Below, in pieces: positions 1 through 7,348 of a stretch of 33,009 nucleotides of DNA. How positions within the stretch are numbered: the first letter of the stretch is position 1; the number at the start of each line of letters is the position of its first letter. This DNA is from Desulfovibrionaceae bacterium (GTDB taxonomy: Bacteria; Desulfobacterota; Desulfovibrionia; Desulfovibrionales; Desulfovibrionaceae), in NCBI GenBank assembly GCA_015709315.1, contig JACCQI010000030.1:1-33009 (forward strand), read 5' to 3'. The notes beneath the pieces are model-generated. The model saw nothing but the letters and a program-made list of their open reading frames with translations, did no database searches and had not been told where the DNA came from. Both the position numbers and the translations under genes were made by a program.

Positions 1-171
1 CCTCCTTTTCCTAAACTTTTTGTATCCGCTTCGCGGGGGAGGATTGGTGGGGGCCGGTCCTTGTTCTCAATCGCCCCCCATTCAGGCCCGGATTGTCTTC
101 ATCTTGAAAATGTGGCCCGGAATTTTCTGAAACCGGCAAGATGCGATAACCATTAACAACAAAACAATGCT
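1..171. other. Gene-free leader before the marC-like gene
   Basis: No recognisable gene. Frame 1 stays open from base 1 to a TAA near 154, but its translation resembles nothing I know, and the minus-strand reading frames here have no family features. The last 40 bases turn AT-rich, as expected of a promoter region for the gene starting near 175, but I see no convincing -35/-10 pair. Confidence 0.4.
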
Positions 172-174
172 GTG

Positions 175-768
175 ATGACCTCTCTTTTCGTTTCCCTTTA
201 TATAAAGCTTTTCTTCCTTTTGACGCCGTTTTTCGTGCTCTCGGTGTTCCTGTCCATGACCGAGGACATGGACGTGGCCGGGCAGCACAAGCTGGCCGTC
301 CGCACGGCAACGGCCGTGCTGGTCATCTCCCAGGTGCTCTATTTCGCGGGCAACCCGATCTTCTCCACGCTGGGCATCACCCTGGACGGGTTCCGGGTGG
401 GCTCGGGCAGCCTGCTGTTCCTGTCCGCCGTGTCGCTGGTGTCCGGCAAACGGCAGCGGCCCGAGACCGGGGACGACGCGGACGTGGCCGTGGTGCCGCT
501 GGCCATCCCCATCACCGTGGGGCCGGCCTCCATCGGTACCCTGCTCATTCTGGGCGCGGAGCTGGGCAGCACCACCCAGCGCATGGTCGGCGCGGGATCG
601 CTGTTGGCGGCCTGCCTGACCGTGGGTGTCCTGCTCTTCTCGGCCTCGGCCGTGAAGCGGGTCATCGGCCCCATGGGGCTGTCCGTGCTGACCAAGATCA
701 CCGGCCTGGTCCTGTCGGCCATGGCCGCCCAGATCGTATTCACCGGAGTGAAGGGCTTTTTGGCCTGA
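175..768 (+). CDS. MarC family integral membrane protein
   Basis: A 197-residue, strongly hydrophobic protein with about six predicted membrane segments and no signal peptide. Two features match the MarC/YchE/YhgN (UPF0056) family: the N-terminal LFFLLTPFFVLSVFLSMTEDM region, and the PLAIPITVGPASIGTLLILG stretch (about residues 107-126), equivalent to the family's second-half P-x-A-x-P-x-x-x-GP-x-x-I motif. Length is normal for the family (about 200). MarC proteins are inner-membrane proteins of uncertain transport function; the old link to multiple antibiotic resistance is not supported. ATG at 175 is preferred; an in-frame GTG sits one codon upstream, and no strong Shine-Dalgarno is visible for either. 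The next gene starts 37 bases downstream on the same strand, so they may be co-transcribed. Confidence 0.85.
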   Translation: MTSLFVSLYIKLFFLLTPFFVLSVFLSMTEDMDVAGQHKLAVRTATAVLVISQVLYFAGNPIFSTLGITLDGFRVGSGSLLFLSAVSLVSGKRQRPETGDDADVAVVPLAIPITVGPASIGTLLILGAELGSTTQRMVGAGSLLAACLTVGVLLFSASAVKRVIGPMGLSVLTKITGLVLSAMAAQIVFTGVKGFLA

Positions 769-805
769 TCCCGGCCGCCTTTACACGGTCGGCGAACTCT
801 CGTAC

Positions 806-1576
806 ATGATCGCCATGACGAAAGATTCCGCCCTGGTCTTCGAACACGCCTACTATGTCCGCTCCTACGAGCCGCGCACCGACGGGCGCGTGTCCATCGC
901 CTCGGTCTGCAACCACCTGCAGGACATCGCCTCGCGCCATGCCGATTCCCTGGGGTTCGGCCTCAAGGGGCTGCGGCAGAGCGGCCACTACTGGGTCCTG
1001 GCCCGGCTGCATCTGATGATGGACCGACTGCCCGGCTACGGCGGGCAAACCCGCGTCCTGACCTGGCCCTCGGGCAACGAGCGGCTGACGGCCATGCGCG
1101 ATTTCCAGATCTTCGACCACGAGGGCCTGGCGGGCCGCGCCACCACCTCCTGGGTAACGGTGAACGCCGAGACCCACCGCCCGGACCCGCCGGACGTGGT
1201 CCTCGACCGGCGGTACATCCCCGACCGCGAGCACGCCCTGGCCTTCCCCTCCAAGTCCGTGACCCGGCTCAGGGAGGGCGACCACGCCGCGGCCATCACC
1301 GCCCGCCGGGCCGACACCGACATCAACGGGCACGTGAACAACGTGAAATACGTGGAATTCTGCCTGGAGGCCGTGCCGCCGGAATGGGTCGGGGCCAACC
1401 GCTGCCTGGGCCTGGACATCCAGTTCCGGGCCGAGTCCTTTGCCGGGGACGCCTATGAGGCCGCCTGTTCGCGGTCCGAGCCGTCCGACGGCATGGACAC
1501 CTTGCTGCACCGGCTGACCCGGAGCGGGGACGACAAGGAAATCGTCCGCATGCGGACCTGGTGGAAACGGTCGTGA
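806..1576 (+). CDS. Acyl-ACP thioesterase (FatA/FatB-like)
   Basis: A 256-residue cytoplasmic protein with the double hot-dog architecture of acyl-acyl carrier protein thioesterases, which hydrolyse acyl-ACP to release free fatty acid and end chain elongation. The first hot-dog domain (about 1-135) begins with a strand (VFEHAYYVRSYE) followed by a helix with NHLQDIASRHADSLG. The second (about 150-250) carries DINGHVNNVKYVEFCLEAVP, where the N-x-H-V-N-N-x-x-Y pattern provides the catalytic Asn/His. Length fits bacterial members, which are common in anaerobes. ATG codons at 806 and 815 are both possible starts. The stop overlaps the GTG start of a 54-codon ORF, suggesting translational coupling. 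Confidence 0.88.
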   Translation: MIAMTKDSALVFEHAYYVRSYEPRTDGRVSIASVCNHLQDIASRHADSLGFGLKGLRQSGHYWVLARLHLMMDRLPGYGGQTRVLTWPSGNERLTAMRDFQIFDHEGLAGRATTSWVTVNAETHRPDPPDVVLDRRYIPDREHALAFPSKSVTRLREGDHAAAITARRADTDINGHVNNVKYVEFCLEAVPPEWVGANRCLGLDIQFRAESFAGDAYEAACSRSEPSDGMDTLLHRLTRSGDDKEIVRMRTWWKRS

Positions 1577-1737
1577 GCCGGTCAGTGGAACCGACATTCC
1601 ACACGCGCGGCGTGGACCGGGACGAGGCCGCCGCCGTGTTCGAACGCGCACGGCTCGGGTTCCGGCCCATGCTGACCGCCATGATGGCGGCCGAAGACCC
1701 GAAAAAATCCGCCCGCGACGGCTACATCAGGCCCTGA
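1573..1737 (+). CDS. Possible small coupled protein (54 aa)
   Basis: A GTG-initiated frame overlapping the thioesterase stop (GTGA at 1573-1576) and running 54 codons to TGA at 1735-1737, just before the convergent HD-GYP gene. The peptide is hydrophilic with an acidic/alanine-rich helix (VDRDEAAAVFERARLGFRP) and a Lys/Arg-rich tail. The overlap geometry matches the many 4-base start/stop overlaps elsewhere in this window, and the third-position GC bias looks coding. No family recognised; it could be a genuine small protein or a chance frame. Confidence 0.45.
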   Translation: MSRSVEPTFHTRGVDRDEAAAVFERARLGFRPMLTAMMAAEDPKKSARDGYIRP

Positions 1738-1739
1738 TC

Positions 1740-2747
1740 TTACTCCACCACGCTCGGGCCGGTACGCAACTCGCCGCCTTGGATCACGAGCACGGCCAGC
1801 ATCTTGGTCAGCGCAGGCTCGTACTTGTTGGCGTCCTTGGCCAGGGCCAGCACGGCCTTGGTGATGTCCTTGGGTTCGCGGAACGGGCGCTCGCAGACCA
1901 TGGCGCAAAAGGAGTCGGCCACCGCGCAGATCTTCCCCATGAGCGAAAGATCCTTCTTGAACCGCCGGTTGGGGTAGCCCGAGCCGTCCAGCCGCTCATG
2001 GTGCTGGCGCATGCAGTCCAGGATGATCGGGGACTGGACGCGCAGCCGGACCATCATGGCTTCGCCCGCGTCGATATGGTTCTCGATGGACGCCCGGTCG
2101 CGGGGCACCAGGTAGCCCTCCCGGTCCAGGACGAACCGGGGCACCTGGGTCATGCCCAGGTCGTGCAGGAGCATCCCCATGGCCACGTCCACCAGGTCGG
2201 CCTGCTTGAACCGCCCCTTGGTCACCTGGGTGAACAGGGCCAGTCCCACGAACAGGGTGTTCACCGAATGGATGGACAGGCTGTATTCCTTGTGGATGGT
2301 GGCGGTCAGATGCTCCACCCGGCCCGGATCGGCCCACACGTATTCGGCCAGGACGGACATGTCCCTGGCCAGGGCCTTGTACGGTCCCTCGGTGGGATTG
2401 CCGAAAAATTCCTCCACCCTGTCCTTGAAGGCGATGAAGAAAATCTCGGCCACTTCCTGGGGCGTGAAATCGTCTTCGGTCAGGATGAGGCCGAGTTTTT
2501 TGCTCAAATGCTTCGCGTAGATGCGATAATCCTCGCGCAGCAGGAACAGCAGCCCCCCGGCCGCGAACCCGGCCACCTCCTCCTGCCGGTCCTTGGCCAG
2601 CCGCTCCTCGGCCTTGTGATAGCGCTTGGTCTGAGCGATGTCCGTATCGAAGACGTACAGATCCACGGGCGGGCGAAACTTGGGAAAACTTTCCAAAATA
2701 TTCGGACTGATCTGCAAATAGGTTTCCGACAGGGAATCGCCGTTCAT
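1740..2747 (-). CDS. HD-GYP domain protein (probable c-di-GMP phosphodiesterase)
   Basis: A 335-residue protein whose C-terminal half (about 155-320) is an HD-GYP metal-dependent phosphohydrolase domain. Visible signature residues are HD at 195-196, an H-x-D-x-G-E stretch near 224, the HHERLDGSGYP motif at 249-259, and a D-x-F-x-A-M-x-x-x-R-P-F-R block from 278. These are the residues that bind the metal pair and give the GYP subclass its name; such enzymes typically degrade cyclic-di-GMP. The N-terminal 150 residues show no receiver, PAS or membrane segment I can name, so the input signal is unknown. RBS AGAGG lies upstream of the ATG. The gene converges with the plus-strand genes to its left with only 2 bases between stops. 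Confidence 0.88.
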   Translation of the reverse strand: MNGDSLSETYLQISPNILESFPKFRPPVDLYVFDTDIAQTKRYHKAEERLAKDRQEEVAGFAAGGLLFLLREDYRIYAKHLSKKLGLILTEDDFTPQEVAEIFFIAFKDRVEEFFGNPTEGPYKALARDMSVLAEYVWADPGRVEHLTATIHKEYSLSIHSVNTLFVGLALFTQVTKGRFKQADLVDVAMGMLLHDLGMTQVPRFVLDREGYLVPRDRASIENHIDAGEAMMVRLRVQSPIILDCMRQHHERLDGSGYPNRRFKKDLSLMGKICAVADSFCAMVCERPFREPKDITKAVLALAKDANKYEPALTKMLAVLVIQGGELRTGPSVVE

Positions 2748-2780
2748 ATATGCACCTCTAGATGATTCAATGATGCCGGC

Positions 2781-2810
2781 ATACTAGCCACAATCGTCTT
2801 TTTTTTTCAA
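2781..2810 (-). promoter_or_regulatory. Candidate sigma-70 promoter for the HD-GYP gene
   Basis: On the minus strand TTGAAA (2805-2810) and TAGTAT (2781-2786) are separated by 18 bases and lie about 35 bases upstream of the start codon. The -35 sits at the edge of an A9 run. Pattern match only. Confidence 0.45.
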
Positions 2811-2835
2811 GAGGAGCGTCACTGTTGCGGGCCAT

Positions 2836-2867
2836 AAAAAAGCGGAGTCCGCCGAAACGGACCCCGC
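2836..2867 (-). terminator. Rho-independent terminator
   Basis: On the minus strand GCGGGGTCCG and CGGACTCCGC form a 10-bp stem (one G-U pair) around a 6-base loop, followed directly by six T. It lies 27 bases beyond the stop of the exported low-complexity protein and ends that transcript before the HD-GYP promoter. Confidence 0.85.
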
Positions 2868-2893
2868 AGATAACGGCGATGCGCCTGTTGCGA

Positions 2894-3739
2894 TTACTTG
2901 CCGCCGCCCTTTCCGTTGCCTCCGCCGGAGTTGCCCTTGCCGCCGGAATTACCCTTGCCGGAGTTGCCCTTGCCGGACTTCCCCTTGCCGGAATTGCTCT
3001 TGCCGGACTTGGACTCCTTGGAGCCGGACTTGGCGCTCTTGGACACCTTGTCCAGGCCGAGCCCCTTGCCCTTGCCCGCCGAAGCGCCGGGGGTCGCCGA
3101 CACGCCGGTCTTGAGGCTGCGGCCGGTCACCTTGCCCGAGGCCGAGGCCACGGAGGCTTTCTCCTTGCCCAGGCCGTGGCCGGCGACGGCGGCCCGCTCG
3201 CGGTTTTGATTCCTGTGCCCCAAGCCCACGGTGCTCGGATGCACGCCCAATTCCTTGGCGATCTCGCCCCAGCCCATGCCGTCAGCGCGCATGGACGCGA
3301 CATCGGCCACGCTCACGGACGCAGCCCCGGCAGCGGCCCGGGCGGCCGCGTCTTCCGCGGCCTCAAGGTTCGCCTGCGCGCCTTCGAGCGCCTGTCGGGC
3401 CGCATCCTCTTCTTCCGGGGTGGCGGCGTTGTCCAAGGCTTCCCGGGCGGAATCCACGGCGGCCTGGGCCGACTCGACAGCGGCCTCGGCGGACTCGACC
3501 GCCCCGGCTGCGGCCGCAGCGGACGCCTCGGCCAGGGCCTCGGCCTTGGCGGCCTGGGCCGGGTTGCTGAATTCAGGCGCCGGTTCGCCCGCGTCGCCGG
3601 TATCGCCGGTGTCGCCGGTGTCGCCGGTGGTCACCCCCGGATCAGGGTCTTCCTGGGCAAGGGCCGCCGGTGCGGCGAGCAAGGCCGCCAGGGCCGCGAT
3701 GAGCAGACAATATGTTATTTTCTTCAACAAAGCATTCAT
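2894..3739 (-). CDS. Exported Ala-rich / Ser-Gly-Lys-rich protein with HTH-like motif
   Basis: A 281-residue protein with a clear Sec signal peptide (cleavage likely after APAALA, about residue 28). The mature part has four zones: a GDT repeat (from four 9-bp tandem repeats); an Ala-rich region (about 60-145) with heptad-like AEA/ESA spacing suggesting coiled coil; a short block, DGMGWGEIAKELGVHPSTVG, that reads like a helix-turn-helix; and a long basic, disordered tail of SGKGNSGKG repeats. I recall the GWGEIAKELGVHPS motif from other deltaproteobacterial exported proteins of unknown function but can name no domain. The Lys/Gly/Ser tail could bind nucleic acid, phosphate or polysaccharide (inference). 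It lies 17 bases after the TPR lipoprotein gene, so they are probably co-transcribed, and has its own terminator. Confidence 0.75.
   Translation of the reverse strand: MNALLKKITYCLLIAALAALLAAPAALAQEDPDPGVTTGDTGDTGDTGDAGEPAPEFSNPAQAAKAEALAEASAAAAAGAVESAEAAVESAQAAVDSAREALDNAATPEEEDAARQALEGAQANLEAAEDAAARAAAGAASVSVADVASMRADGMGWGEIAKELGVHPSTVGLGHRNQNRERAAVAGHGLGKEKASVASASGKVTGRSLKTGVSATPGASAGKGKGLGLDKVSKSAKSGSKESKSGKSNSGKGKSGKGNSGKGNSGGKGNSGGGNGKGGGK
2954..3013. repeat. 15-bp tandem repeat, four units
   Basis: Units beginning CTTGCCGGA at 2954, 2969, 2984 and 2999 recur every 15 bases with a few substitutions. They encode the SGKGN-type pentapeptide repeats of the exported protein and could vary in copy number by slippage. 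Confidence 0.75.
3593..3628. repeat. 9-bp tandem repeat, four units
   Basis: Four consecutive copies of (G/A)TCGCCGGT at 3593, 3602, 3611 and 3620, encoding the GDTGDT stretch just after the signal peptide of the exported protein. Unit length is a multiple of three, so changes in number keep the frame. Confidence 0.8.
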
Positions 3740-3756
3740 GTCGGTCTCCTAAAGAA

Positions 3757-4713
3757 TTAGCGGACCTCGGTTATGAAGTTCACTGATTCGGCAAGCGGGA
3801 ACGTCTTGTTCCCGGCCTCCACTTTTTCGGCGGTCCCGAACCAACTCAGAGGCAGCCTATCGGTGCCGATGTCCGGATGGCCCGCCAGCATGTAGTCGCG
3901 CACGGCCTGCGCGCGCTCTCTGGCCCGCCGGGCGTCGCCCTCGACATAGGAAACCACATGCACGACCAAATCCTTGTTCGTTTCGAGCAGGGCGCTGAGC
4001 ACGTGCAGGGTCTCCTTGCTTCGGGCGTCCGGGGCATTCGATCCCGGCTTGAACGTCATGCTTTTCAGCGTAATGTTCCGTTTTCCGATTATATAGTTGC
4101 GGTAGGAAAAGTCTCCGTGCAGATTGAGTCGCGCCGTGGCCTGCATGCCAAGGCTCCCTGCGGGATAGTACTCCAGAAGCTTCTTCCAGGCCGCAATCTC
4201 CTCTGTCGTCTTCCCCAGTCCGTTCAGGGCCACGCCCCGGTAAAAGAGGGCCTCGGGGTTGTATTTATCCAATTTGATGACCGTGTCGTACCGCTTGAGC
4301 GCCTTGGCCCACTCCCCCTGGTCCACGTAGCCGTGGCCGAGATAGAGATTGGCCGAGACATGGCCGGGGTCCAGACTGAGCGCCTTTCTGTAAGCCGCCC
4401 GCTCCCGCTCGAAATCCAGCATGGCCCAGTGGGCCACCCCGGTCCAGAACACGTAATCCGCGTTTTCCGGGGCCAATGCCACGGCCTTCTCCAGATAGGG
4501 CAAGCCGTCCTTGGGCTTGTTCAGGGCCAGGTAGTAGCGCCCGACGTAGTAGGCCGAGGACGCATCCCGGGGATTTTCCCTGAGCTGGTCTCCCAAGACC
4601 TGAATTCCTTCCTTGTACTTCTCCTGGTTGAGATAGTACGGACCCACGACCTTGGCGCACCCGGCCAGGGCCAGCGCGACCAACAGCAGGGCCGCAACAA
4701 CAAGATTTTTCAC
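3757..4713 (-). CDS. TPR-repeat lipoprotein with OmpA-like C-terminal region
   Basis: A 318-residue protein with a lipoprotein signal peptide (lipobox LAGC, Cys19). Residues about 30-185 contain at least four tetratricopeptide-like repeats, for example SSAYYVGRYYLALNKPKDGL and ANLYLGHGYVDQGEWAKAL. The C-terminal part (about 215-318) has the pattern of a peptidoglycan-binding OmpA-like domain: a KSMTFKPGSN strand, a long helix, then VVHVVSYVEGDARRARERAQAVRDYM and a terminal strand. The usual Asp/Arg pair is only partly recognisable. It is probably an outer-membrane-anchored scaffold contacting the cell wall. It is followed at 17 bases by the exported low-complexity protein, a likely partner. 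Confidence 0.75.
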   Translation of the reverse strand: MKNLVVAALLLVALALAGCAKVVGPYYLNQEKYKEGIQVLGDQLRENPRDASSAYYVGRYYLALNKPKDGLPYLEKAVALAPENADYVFWTGVAHWAMLDFERERAAYRKALSLDPGHVSANLYLGHGYVDQGEWAKALKRYDTVIKLDKYNPEALFYRGVALNGLGKTTEEIAAWKKLLEYYPAGSLGMQATARLNLHGDFSYRNYIIGKRNITLKSMTFKPGSNAPDARSKETLHVLSALLETNKDLVVHVVSYVEGDARRARERAQAVRDYMLAGHPDIGTDRLPLSWFGTAEKVEAGNKTFPLAESVNFITEVR

Positions 4714-4810
4714 TTAAGGACTCCTCATATGACATGTCGAGATTCAGCATTGTCCTATGCAGGGATATACTCCCGGCAAGGACGCATGGTCACAAAAACG
4801 GGGCGGAATG

Positions 4811-5578
4811 TTAATTAGAATCGACACGGCCCGACAGGCTGCGGGACGTGAAGCCGAGCCGGGAGGAGACATCGTTCAGGGTTCCGCCCGTTTCCAGCAC
4901 GCGGCGGGCGGCCGCGGCCATGTCGGCGTCGGCCAGGCCGCGCTGCCTGCCCACCAGCACGATGCGGATGAAATAGCGCCACTGCGGCAGCGGCCCGCCC
5001 TCGGCAAAGGCCGCTTCAAGCATATCGCGGGTCAGCGCGTAGTCGAAGGAGGACTGGCCGAGCAGACAGACCATGTGCGCGCCGGTCAGAAAGGGTTCCG
5101 GGGATTCGGAGGAAAATTCGGCGACATAGCGCTTCAGGTCGTCGCGCGGCGTGCCCTGGGACACGCCCTCGGCCATGGTCACCAGAAGCTCGGGGTCCAC
5201 ATCCCGGAACCGAGGGGCCAGCAAATCACGGACAAAGCGATAGGCGGCGAGCCTGTCTTCCAGCACCTTGATGATGCGAGGGGCGGGCACGTGCTTGGCC
5301 AGCCCTTCCGCCAGCTTGTCCTCGAACGGGGCCAGCGGGAACCGGTTCGCGCAGGCTTCGATCAACGGCATGAGCAGGGCCGCGCCCTCGTCGCGGGCAA
5401 GCCCGCCCTCCTCCACGCCGGAGGCGACGAGGCCGAGCGTCTCGGACAGAACCCCGCATTCGCGGGCGCGGGCGGCCGCTTCCGCATACGGGATATCCGC
5501 CGCCGAAGCGGCCGGAACCGCCAGCAGGCAGAGGAGTCCCGCGAGGACCCAGCCGGATATCCTACAACGCCTGTTCAT
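4811..5578 (-). CDS. Exported protein of unknown function in sigma-factor operon
   Basis: A 255-residue protein with a Sec signal peptide (hydrophobic core AGLLCLLAVPAASA, cleavage near residue 26). The rest is predicted all-helical, with no cofactor motif or transmembrane segment; single Cys residues occur near 41, 75 and 171. I do not recognise a family. Its start lies inside the end of the CBM48-type gene (17-base overlap), so it is the last gene of the operon sigma factor - membrane CBM48 protein - exported protein. This suggests it works with, or senses for, that signalling pair in the periplasm (inference). Confidence 0.7.
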   Translation of the reverse strand: MNRRCRISGWVLAGLLCLLAVPAASAADIPYAEAAARARECGVLSETLGLVASGVEEGGLARDEGAALLMPLIEACANRFPLAPFEDKLAEGLAKHVPAPRIIKVLEDRLAAYRFVRDLLAPRFRDVDPELLVTMAEGVSQGTPRDDLKRYVAEFSSESPEPFLTGAHMVCLLGQSSFDYALTRDMLEAAFAEGGPLPQWRYFIRIVLVGRQRGLADADMAAAARRVLETGGTLNDVSSRLGFTSRSLSGRVDSN

Positions 5579-6134
5579 TGTCGCCGTTCACAAACATGAT
5601 GGAGTTCTTGTTGCCGAAGCCGTCGTCGCGCGTCATGGGCGCGCCGGGGTCGGGGACCAGTTCCCTGCCGTTGACCAGGAAGAGATACTCGTGGTCGCCC
5701 GGAGGCAGCTTGGCCTCCAGCACCCATGCGCCTTCCTTCCGGTTGTACCACATGACCGACCGCTCCGCCCGCCAATTGTTGAAGGACCCGATCACGGCCA
5801 CCTGCCGGGCATGCATGTCGGCGTCCCGCAGGACGAACCGGACCGTGGCCAGGCGCACTCCCGGATCCTCGCCGGGGGTGTCCGTCTTGATGACGGCCAG
5901 GGCCAGCAGGGCCACGGCCAGGGTCACGGCCGGGATGACGGTCAGGGGCCTGAAGGTCATGACCCGGGGTCTGACGAGCCACAGCCTGAGCCGCCGCCAC
6001 GGCGAGGGACGGCGTGGTTCCAGCCCGGCCATCACGCGTTCGGCAAAGCCGTCGGGAACGTCCTTGTCGGGCGCCGTCCGTATGGCCAGCATGATCTCGC
6101 CTTCCGTATATATCCTCTTTCGTTCCTCGGTCAT
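5562..6134 (-). CDS. Membrane protein with CBM48/AMPK-type glycogen-binding domain, putative anti-sigma factor
   Basis: A 190-residue, single-pass membrane protein. Residues 1-60 are cytoplasmic (MTEERKRIYTEGEIMLAIRT onward), one membrane segment runs at about 61-82, and the outside part (about 98-185) is an isoamylase-N/AMPK-beta-like carbohydrate-binding module. Key family features are VAVIGSFNNW (112-121), GAWVLEAKLPPGDHEYLFLV (about 135-154), NG, and PDP (161-163). It starts 4 bases before the end of the ECF sigma gene (ATGA overlap). Position, topology and small cytoplasmic head are those of an anti-sigma factor, but I see no HxxxCxxC zinc anti-sigma motif, so that role is inference. If correct, an extracytoplasmic glucan-like ligand could gate sigma release. 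Confidence 0.75.
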   Translation of the reverse strand: MTEERKRIYTEGEIMLAIRTAPDKDVPDGFAERVMAGLEPRRPSPWRRLRLWLVRPRVMTFRPLTVIPAVTLAVALLALAVIKTDTPGEDPGVRLATVRFVLRDADMHARQVAVIGSFNNWRAERSVMWYNRKEGAWVLEAKLPPGDHEYLFLVNGRELVPDPGAPMTRDDGFGNKNSIMFVNGDNEQAL

Positions 6135-6685
6135 AGGATCCCCCCGTCGAACTTCCGCCGAACCATGTCCAACCCCCGGCTGATACGCATCTTCGCGCCG
6201 CTCAGCGAGGTTCCGAGCGTTTCGGCTATTTCCGCCATGGTGAAATCGTAGCGATACCTGAGCACAAGCGCCTCCCGGTACTTCGCATCCAGCCGCATGA
6301 CGATGTCAAAGGCTTTCGCCCCGTCCATGCGGTCATGCAGCGCGTCCCGATCGTCGGCCCTGTCTTCTTCCCTGACCAGTACTGCCGCGTCCTCGACGAA
6401 CACGTGCCGGTCACGCCCGTTGGCGCGCAGCCAGTCCCGGGCGATGTTCAATGAAACGGAATACAGCCAGGGGAAAAACCGCCTCCCCGGCTTGAAGGAA
6501 TCGAGCCTTTCATAGGCCCTGGTAAACGCATCCTGGGCGAGATCGGCCGCTTTTTCCTTGTCGCCCACCATGCGAAACATAAGGTTGTACACCGGCGACT
6601 GGTACTCGCGCACCAGGGCGCCGAATGCCTGGACGTCGCCCAGCAGCACCCTGCGTACAATTTCCGCTTCACGTTTTTCCTTCAT
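6131..6685 (-). CDS. ECF-type RNA polymerase sigma factor
   Basis: A 184-residue sigma-70 family protein of extracytoplasmic-function size. Region 2 (about 20-90) shows AFGALVREYQSPVYNLMFRM, DLAQDAFTRAYERLDSF and FFPWLYSVSLNIARDWLR. Region 4 (about 125-180) shows LDAKYREALVLRYRYDFTMAEIAETLGTSLSGAKMRISRG, split here only for description. The ATG at 6685 is chosen over a longer frame from 6832: it has GGAG 4 bases upstream and gives a normal ECF N-terminus, whereas the extra 49 residues look non-coding. It overlaps the following CBM48 gene by 4 bases and heads the operon. ECF factors usually activate their own promoter; I cannot identify its -35/-10. Confidence 0.88.
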   Translation of the reverse strand: MKEKREAEIVRRVLLGDVQAFGALVREYQSPVYNLMFRMVGDKEKAADLAQDAFTRAYERLDSFKPGRRFFPWLYSVSLNIARDWLRANGRDRHVFVEDAAVLVREEDRADDRDALHDRMDGAKAFDIVMRLDAKYREALVLRYRYDFTMAEIAETLGTSLSGAKMRISRGLDMVRRKFDGGIL

Positions 6686-6784
6686 TCCGCTCCAAGGCAC
6701 CCCGTAGGCGTGCGACTCTCTCTGCACCACCATATACGCCGGATCGCACAACAAGGTCACATGGGGTTGCCCGCCCTGAACTCC

Positions 6785-6798
6785 TGATATACATATCA
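6785..6798. promoter_or_regulatory. Short palindrome in the divergent promoter region
   Basis: TGATAT, AC, ATATCA: a 14-bp dyad between the ECF sigma gene and the nitroreductase gene, overlapping a plausible -10 (TACATA) for the plus-strand operon. It could be an operator; no protein can be assigned. Confidence 0.35.
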
Positions 6799-6826
6799 TA
6801 CGCGCATCAAAAAGGAGAAAACAACC

Positions 6827-7348
6827 ATGCATGTTGACGACAACCCGGTTTTCCGGGCCATATTCGACCGGCGGTCCATCCGCGAATTCACGGACGAGCC
6901 GGTCTCCCGCGACGATCTCCTGGCCGTCCTCGAAGCGGGCCGGTGGGCGCCCAGCGGCCTGAACAACCAGCCGTGGCGCTTCCTAACCGTCACCCGGGGC
7001 GACACCCGGCACGAGGCCCTGGCCGAATGCACCAAATACGCGCGCATCGTCCGCTCCTCGGCGGCCTGCATCGCCGTGCTGCTCGACAAAAAGGCCATGT
7101 ACAGCGAGATGAAGGACCACCAGGGGGCCGGGGCGTGCATTCAGAACATGCTGCTGGCCGTCCATGCCCTCGGCCTGGGCGCGGTCTGGCTCGGCCAGAT
7201 CGTCAACGACCAGGCCGCCTCGCTCAAGGCCCTCGGCCTTGCCGAAGACACCTACGAACTGCAGGCGGTCATCGCCCTGGGCCACCCGGCCCGGCAGGGC
7301 TCCTCCGACCGCAAGCCGCTTTCCGAACTCATGCTGGAGGAACTCTGA
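6827..7348 (+). CDS. Nitroreductase family FMN-dependent oxidoreductase
   Basis: A 173-residue cytoplasmic flavoprotein of the nitroreductase superfamily, which uses FMN and NAD(P)H to reduce nitro groups, quinones or other electron acceptors. Family signatures are the FMN-phosphate motif RRSIREF (15-21), APSGLNNQPWRF (41-52), the GLGAVWLG loop (116-123) and the terminal strand ALGHP (150-154). Length is at the short end, typical of anaerobe members. RBS AAGGAG lies 9 bases upstream of the ATG. Its stop overlaps the start of the MBL-fold gene (TGATG), making it the first gene of a tightly coupled five-gene operon. The physiological substrate cannot be read from the sequence. Confidence 0.9.
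   Translation: MHVDDNPVFRAIFDRRSIREFTDEPVSRDDLLAVLEAGRWAPSGLNNQPWRFLTVTRGDTRHEALAECTKYARIVRSSAACIAVLLDKKAMYSEMKDHQGAGACIQNMLLAVHALGLGAVWLGQIVNDQAASLKALGLAEDTYELQAVIALGHPARQGSSDRKPLSELMLEEL

Noticed and set aside
2954-3628. CRISPR-like or VNTR array
   Set aside because: The repeats are 9 and 15 bp, tandem without spacers, and encode peptide repeats of one exported protein.
6686-6832. N-terminal extension of the ECF sigma factor
   Set aside because: The extra 49 residues resemble no sigma region and cover the divergent promoter area, while ATG 6685 has a good ribosome binding site.
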